Source: an uncultured Oscillibacter sp. (GTDB taxonomy: Bacteria > Bacillota > Clostridia > Oscillospirales > Oscillospiraceae). Taken from it: DNA of 14,716 bases. A program made the translations under genes and the position numbers. The notes beneath the pieces are model-generated. The model saw nothing but the letters and a program-made list of their open reading frames with translations, searched no databases and was not told the origin of the DNA. Shown in pieces: positions 13,785 through 14,716 of this stretch. Within the stretch, counting starts at the first letter, position 1. Each line of letters begins with the position of its first letter. Location: contig CAJKKQ010000039.1 of the NCBI GenBank assembly GCA_905200545.1, positions 1-14,716 on the forward strand, written 5' to 3'.

Positions 13785-14693
13785 ATGGCTGAACATTTTG
13801 ACATTCTCATCATCGGCGGAGGTCCGGCGGGCCTTACCGCCGCCCTGTACGCCCGCCGGGCAGGCAAATCCGTGCTGGTGCTGGAAAAGGCCGCCGTAGG
13901 GGGCCAGATTGCCTCTTCTCCCCGGGTGGAAAACTTCCCGGGCATCCTCTCCGTCTCCGGAGCGGAGCTGGCGGACCGCCTCTATGAGCAGGCAGACCGC
14001 GCCGGCGCCCGCATCGAGCTGGAGGAGGTGCTGGAGGTCCGGGACGGCACCCCCAAGACCGTGGTAACGGACTACGGCTCCTACACCTGCGACGCGCTGA
14101 TCCTGGCTACCGGCATGAAGCATCGGTCTCTGGGCCTTCCCGGAGAGGACACCCTCTCCGGCATCTCCTACTGTGCCGTGTGCGACGGGGCCTTCTACGC
14201 CGGGAAAGATGTAGCTGTGGCAGGGGGCGGCAACACCGCCGTCCAGGACGCCCTGTTTCTCTCGGAACTGTGCCGCCATGTGACGGTGATCCACCGGCGA
14301 GACACCTTCCGGGCGGACCCCGTGCTGGTAGACGCCCTGAAGCGGCGGGAAAACGTCTCCCTGGCGCTGTCCGCCACGGTGGAGGCCCTGCTGGGCCAGG
14401 AATCCCTCACAGGACTCCGCCTGCGGGACACCGTCACCGGTGAGACCCGGGATCTGGCAGTTTCCGGCCTCTTTGAGGCCGTGGGGCAGCAGCCGGAAGG
14501 GGCCGTGGCACAGGCCCTGGTGCCGGTGGATGGGACGGGCTTCATTGTGGCCGGAGAGGACTGTACCACCTCTGCGGCGGGGATCTTCGCCGCTGGGGAC
14601 TGCCGGGTGAAATCCGTCCGCCAGCTGACCACCGCCGTAGGCGACGGCGCGGTGGCGGGACTGGCGGCGTGCCGGTATGTGGATGCGCTGTAA
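13785..14693 (+). CDS. trxB: Thioredoxin reductase (NADPH type)
   Basis: A flavoprotein of 302 residues that passes electrons from NADPH to a thioredoxin-like protein. It has the FAD-binding DILIIGGGPAGLTAA (6-20), the redox pair C130-A-V-C133 in YCAVCDGAF, the NADPH loop GGGNTAVQDALFLS with HRRDTFRA supplying the arginines that bind the NADPH phosphate, and the second FAD motif GIFAAGDCR followed by RQLTTAVGDGA. The length is that of low-Mr bacterial TrxB. The ATG at 13785 follows AGGAG by 7 nt; a TTG five codons upstream overlaps that site and is rejected. The gene lies 76 bp after nrdD, past a weak hairpin, so it is probably co-transcribed. The redoxin domain fused to NrdD is its most obvious partner; it may also serve general thioredoxins. 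Confidence 0.95.
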   Translation: MAEHFDILIIGGGPAGLTAALYARRAGKSVLVLEKAAVGGQIASSPRVENFPGILSVSGAELADRLYEQADRAGARIELEEVLEVRDGTPKTVVTDYGSYTCDALILATGMKHRSLGLPGEDTLSGISYCAVCDGAFYAGKDVAVAGGGNTAVQDALFLSELCRHVTVIHRRDTFRADPVLVDALKRRENVSLALSATVEALLGQESLTGLRLRDTVTGETRDLAVSGLFEAVGQQPEGAVAQALVPVDGTGFIVAGEDCTTSAAGIFAAGDCRVKSVRQLTTAVGDGAVAGLAACRYVDAL

Positions 14694-14716
14694 GTGCATA
14701 GAGGCGGTTTCGCCCT

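Noticed and set aside
1..14716. CRISPR arrays, rRNA genes, insertion sequences with terminal repeats, defence systems
   Set aside because: No regularly spaced repeats, no rRNA-like stretches and no transposase or defence gene were found on reading both strands; the integrase fragment is the only mobile-element trace.

Overview
The window looks like chromosomal DNA from an anaerobic, GC-rich (roughly 60% in genes) Clostridia-type Firmicute, most likely of the Oscillospirales. The reasons are strong AGGAGG-type ribosome binding sites, sigma-A promoters, a lysine riboswitch with transcription attenuation, a class III (oxygen-sensitive) ribonucleotide reductase of the Firmicute type, and a PsiE-family protein. 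The genus cannot be named from this sequence alone.

Layout: (1) 1-461 holds the C-terminal remnant of a tyrosine integrase followed by a strong terminator, facing the 3' end of a tRNA-Thr(CGT) gene on the minus strand. (2) 566-1116 is a strikingly AT-rich stretch with no credible gene but a tight cluster of DnaA-box-like 9-mers. (3) 1171-5967 is a minus-strand operon polA - rimI - GNAT acetyltransferase - tsaD (replication/repair polymerase plus the tRNA t6A enzyme and its customary RimI partner). (4) 6103-6489 is a divergent PsiE-family membrane protein, ending at a terminator shared with a convergent PAP2-family membrane phosphatase (6548-7084). (5) 7210-10278 is a complete amino-acid ABC transporter operon (lipoprotein - permease - ATPase). 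It is preceded by a strong promoter and a well-formed lysine riboswitch with a readable terminator/antiterminator switch, which makes lysine the most likely substrate. (6) 10400-14693 is an anaerobic deoxynucleotide module: nrdG-type activase, then a class III ribonucleotide reductase whose C-terminus is fused to a CPNC redoxin, then a thioredoxin reductase. NrdR-like operators lie upstream of both nrdG and nrdD.

The most interesting part is (6). The reductase, its electron-delivering redoxin (as a fused domain), the flavoenzyme that would reduce that redoxin with NADPH, and the radical-generating activase sit side by side. This predicts a formate-independent, self-contained class III reductase in which electrons flow NADPH -> TrxB -> fused redoxin -> active-site cysteines. 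The second strong point is the lysine riboswitch, whose P2/P3 kissing loop, terminator and competing antiterminator can all be read directly.
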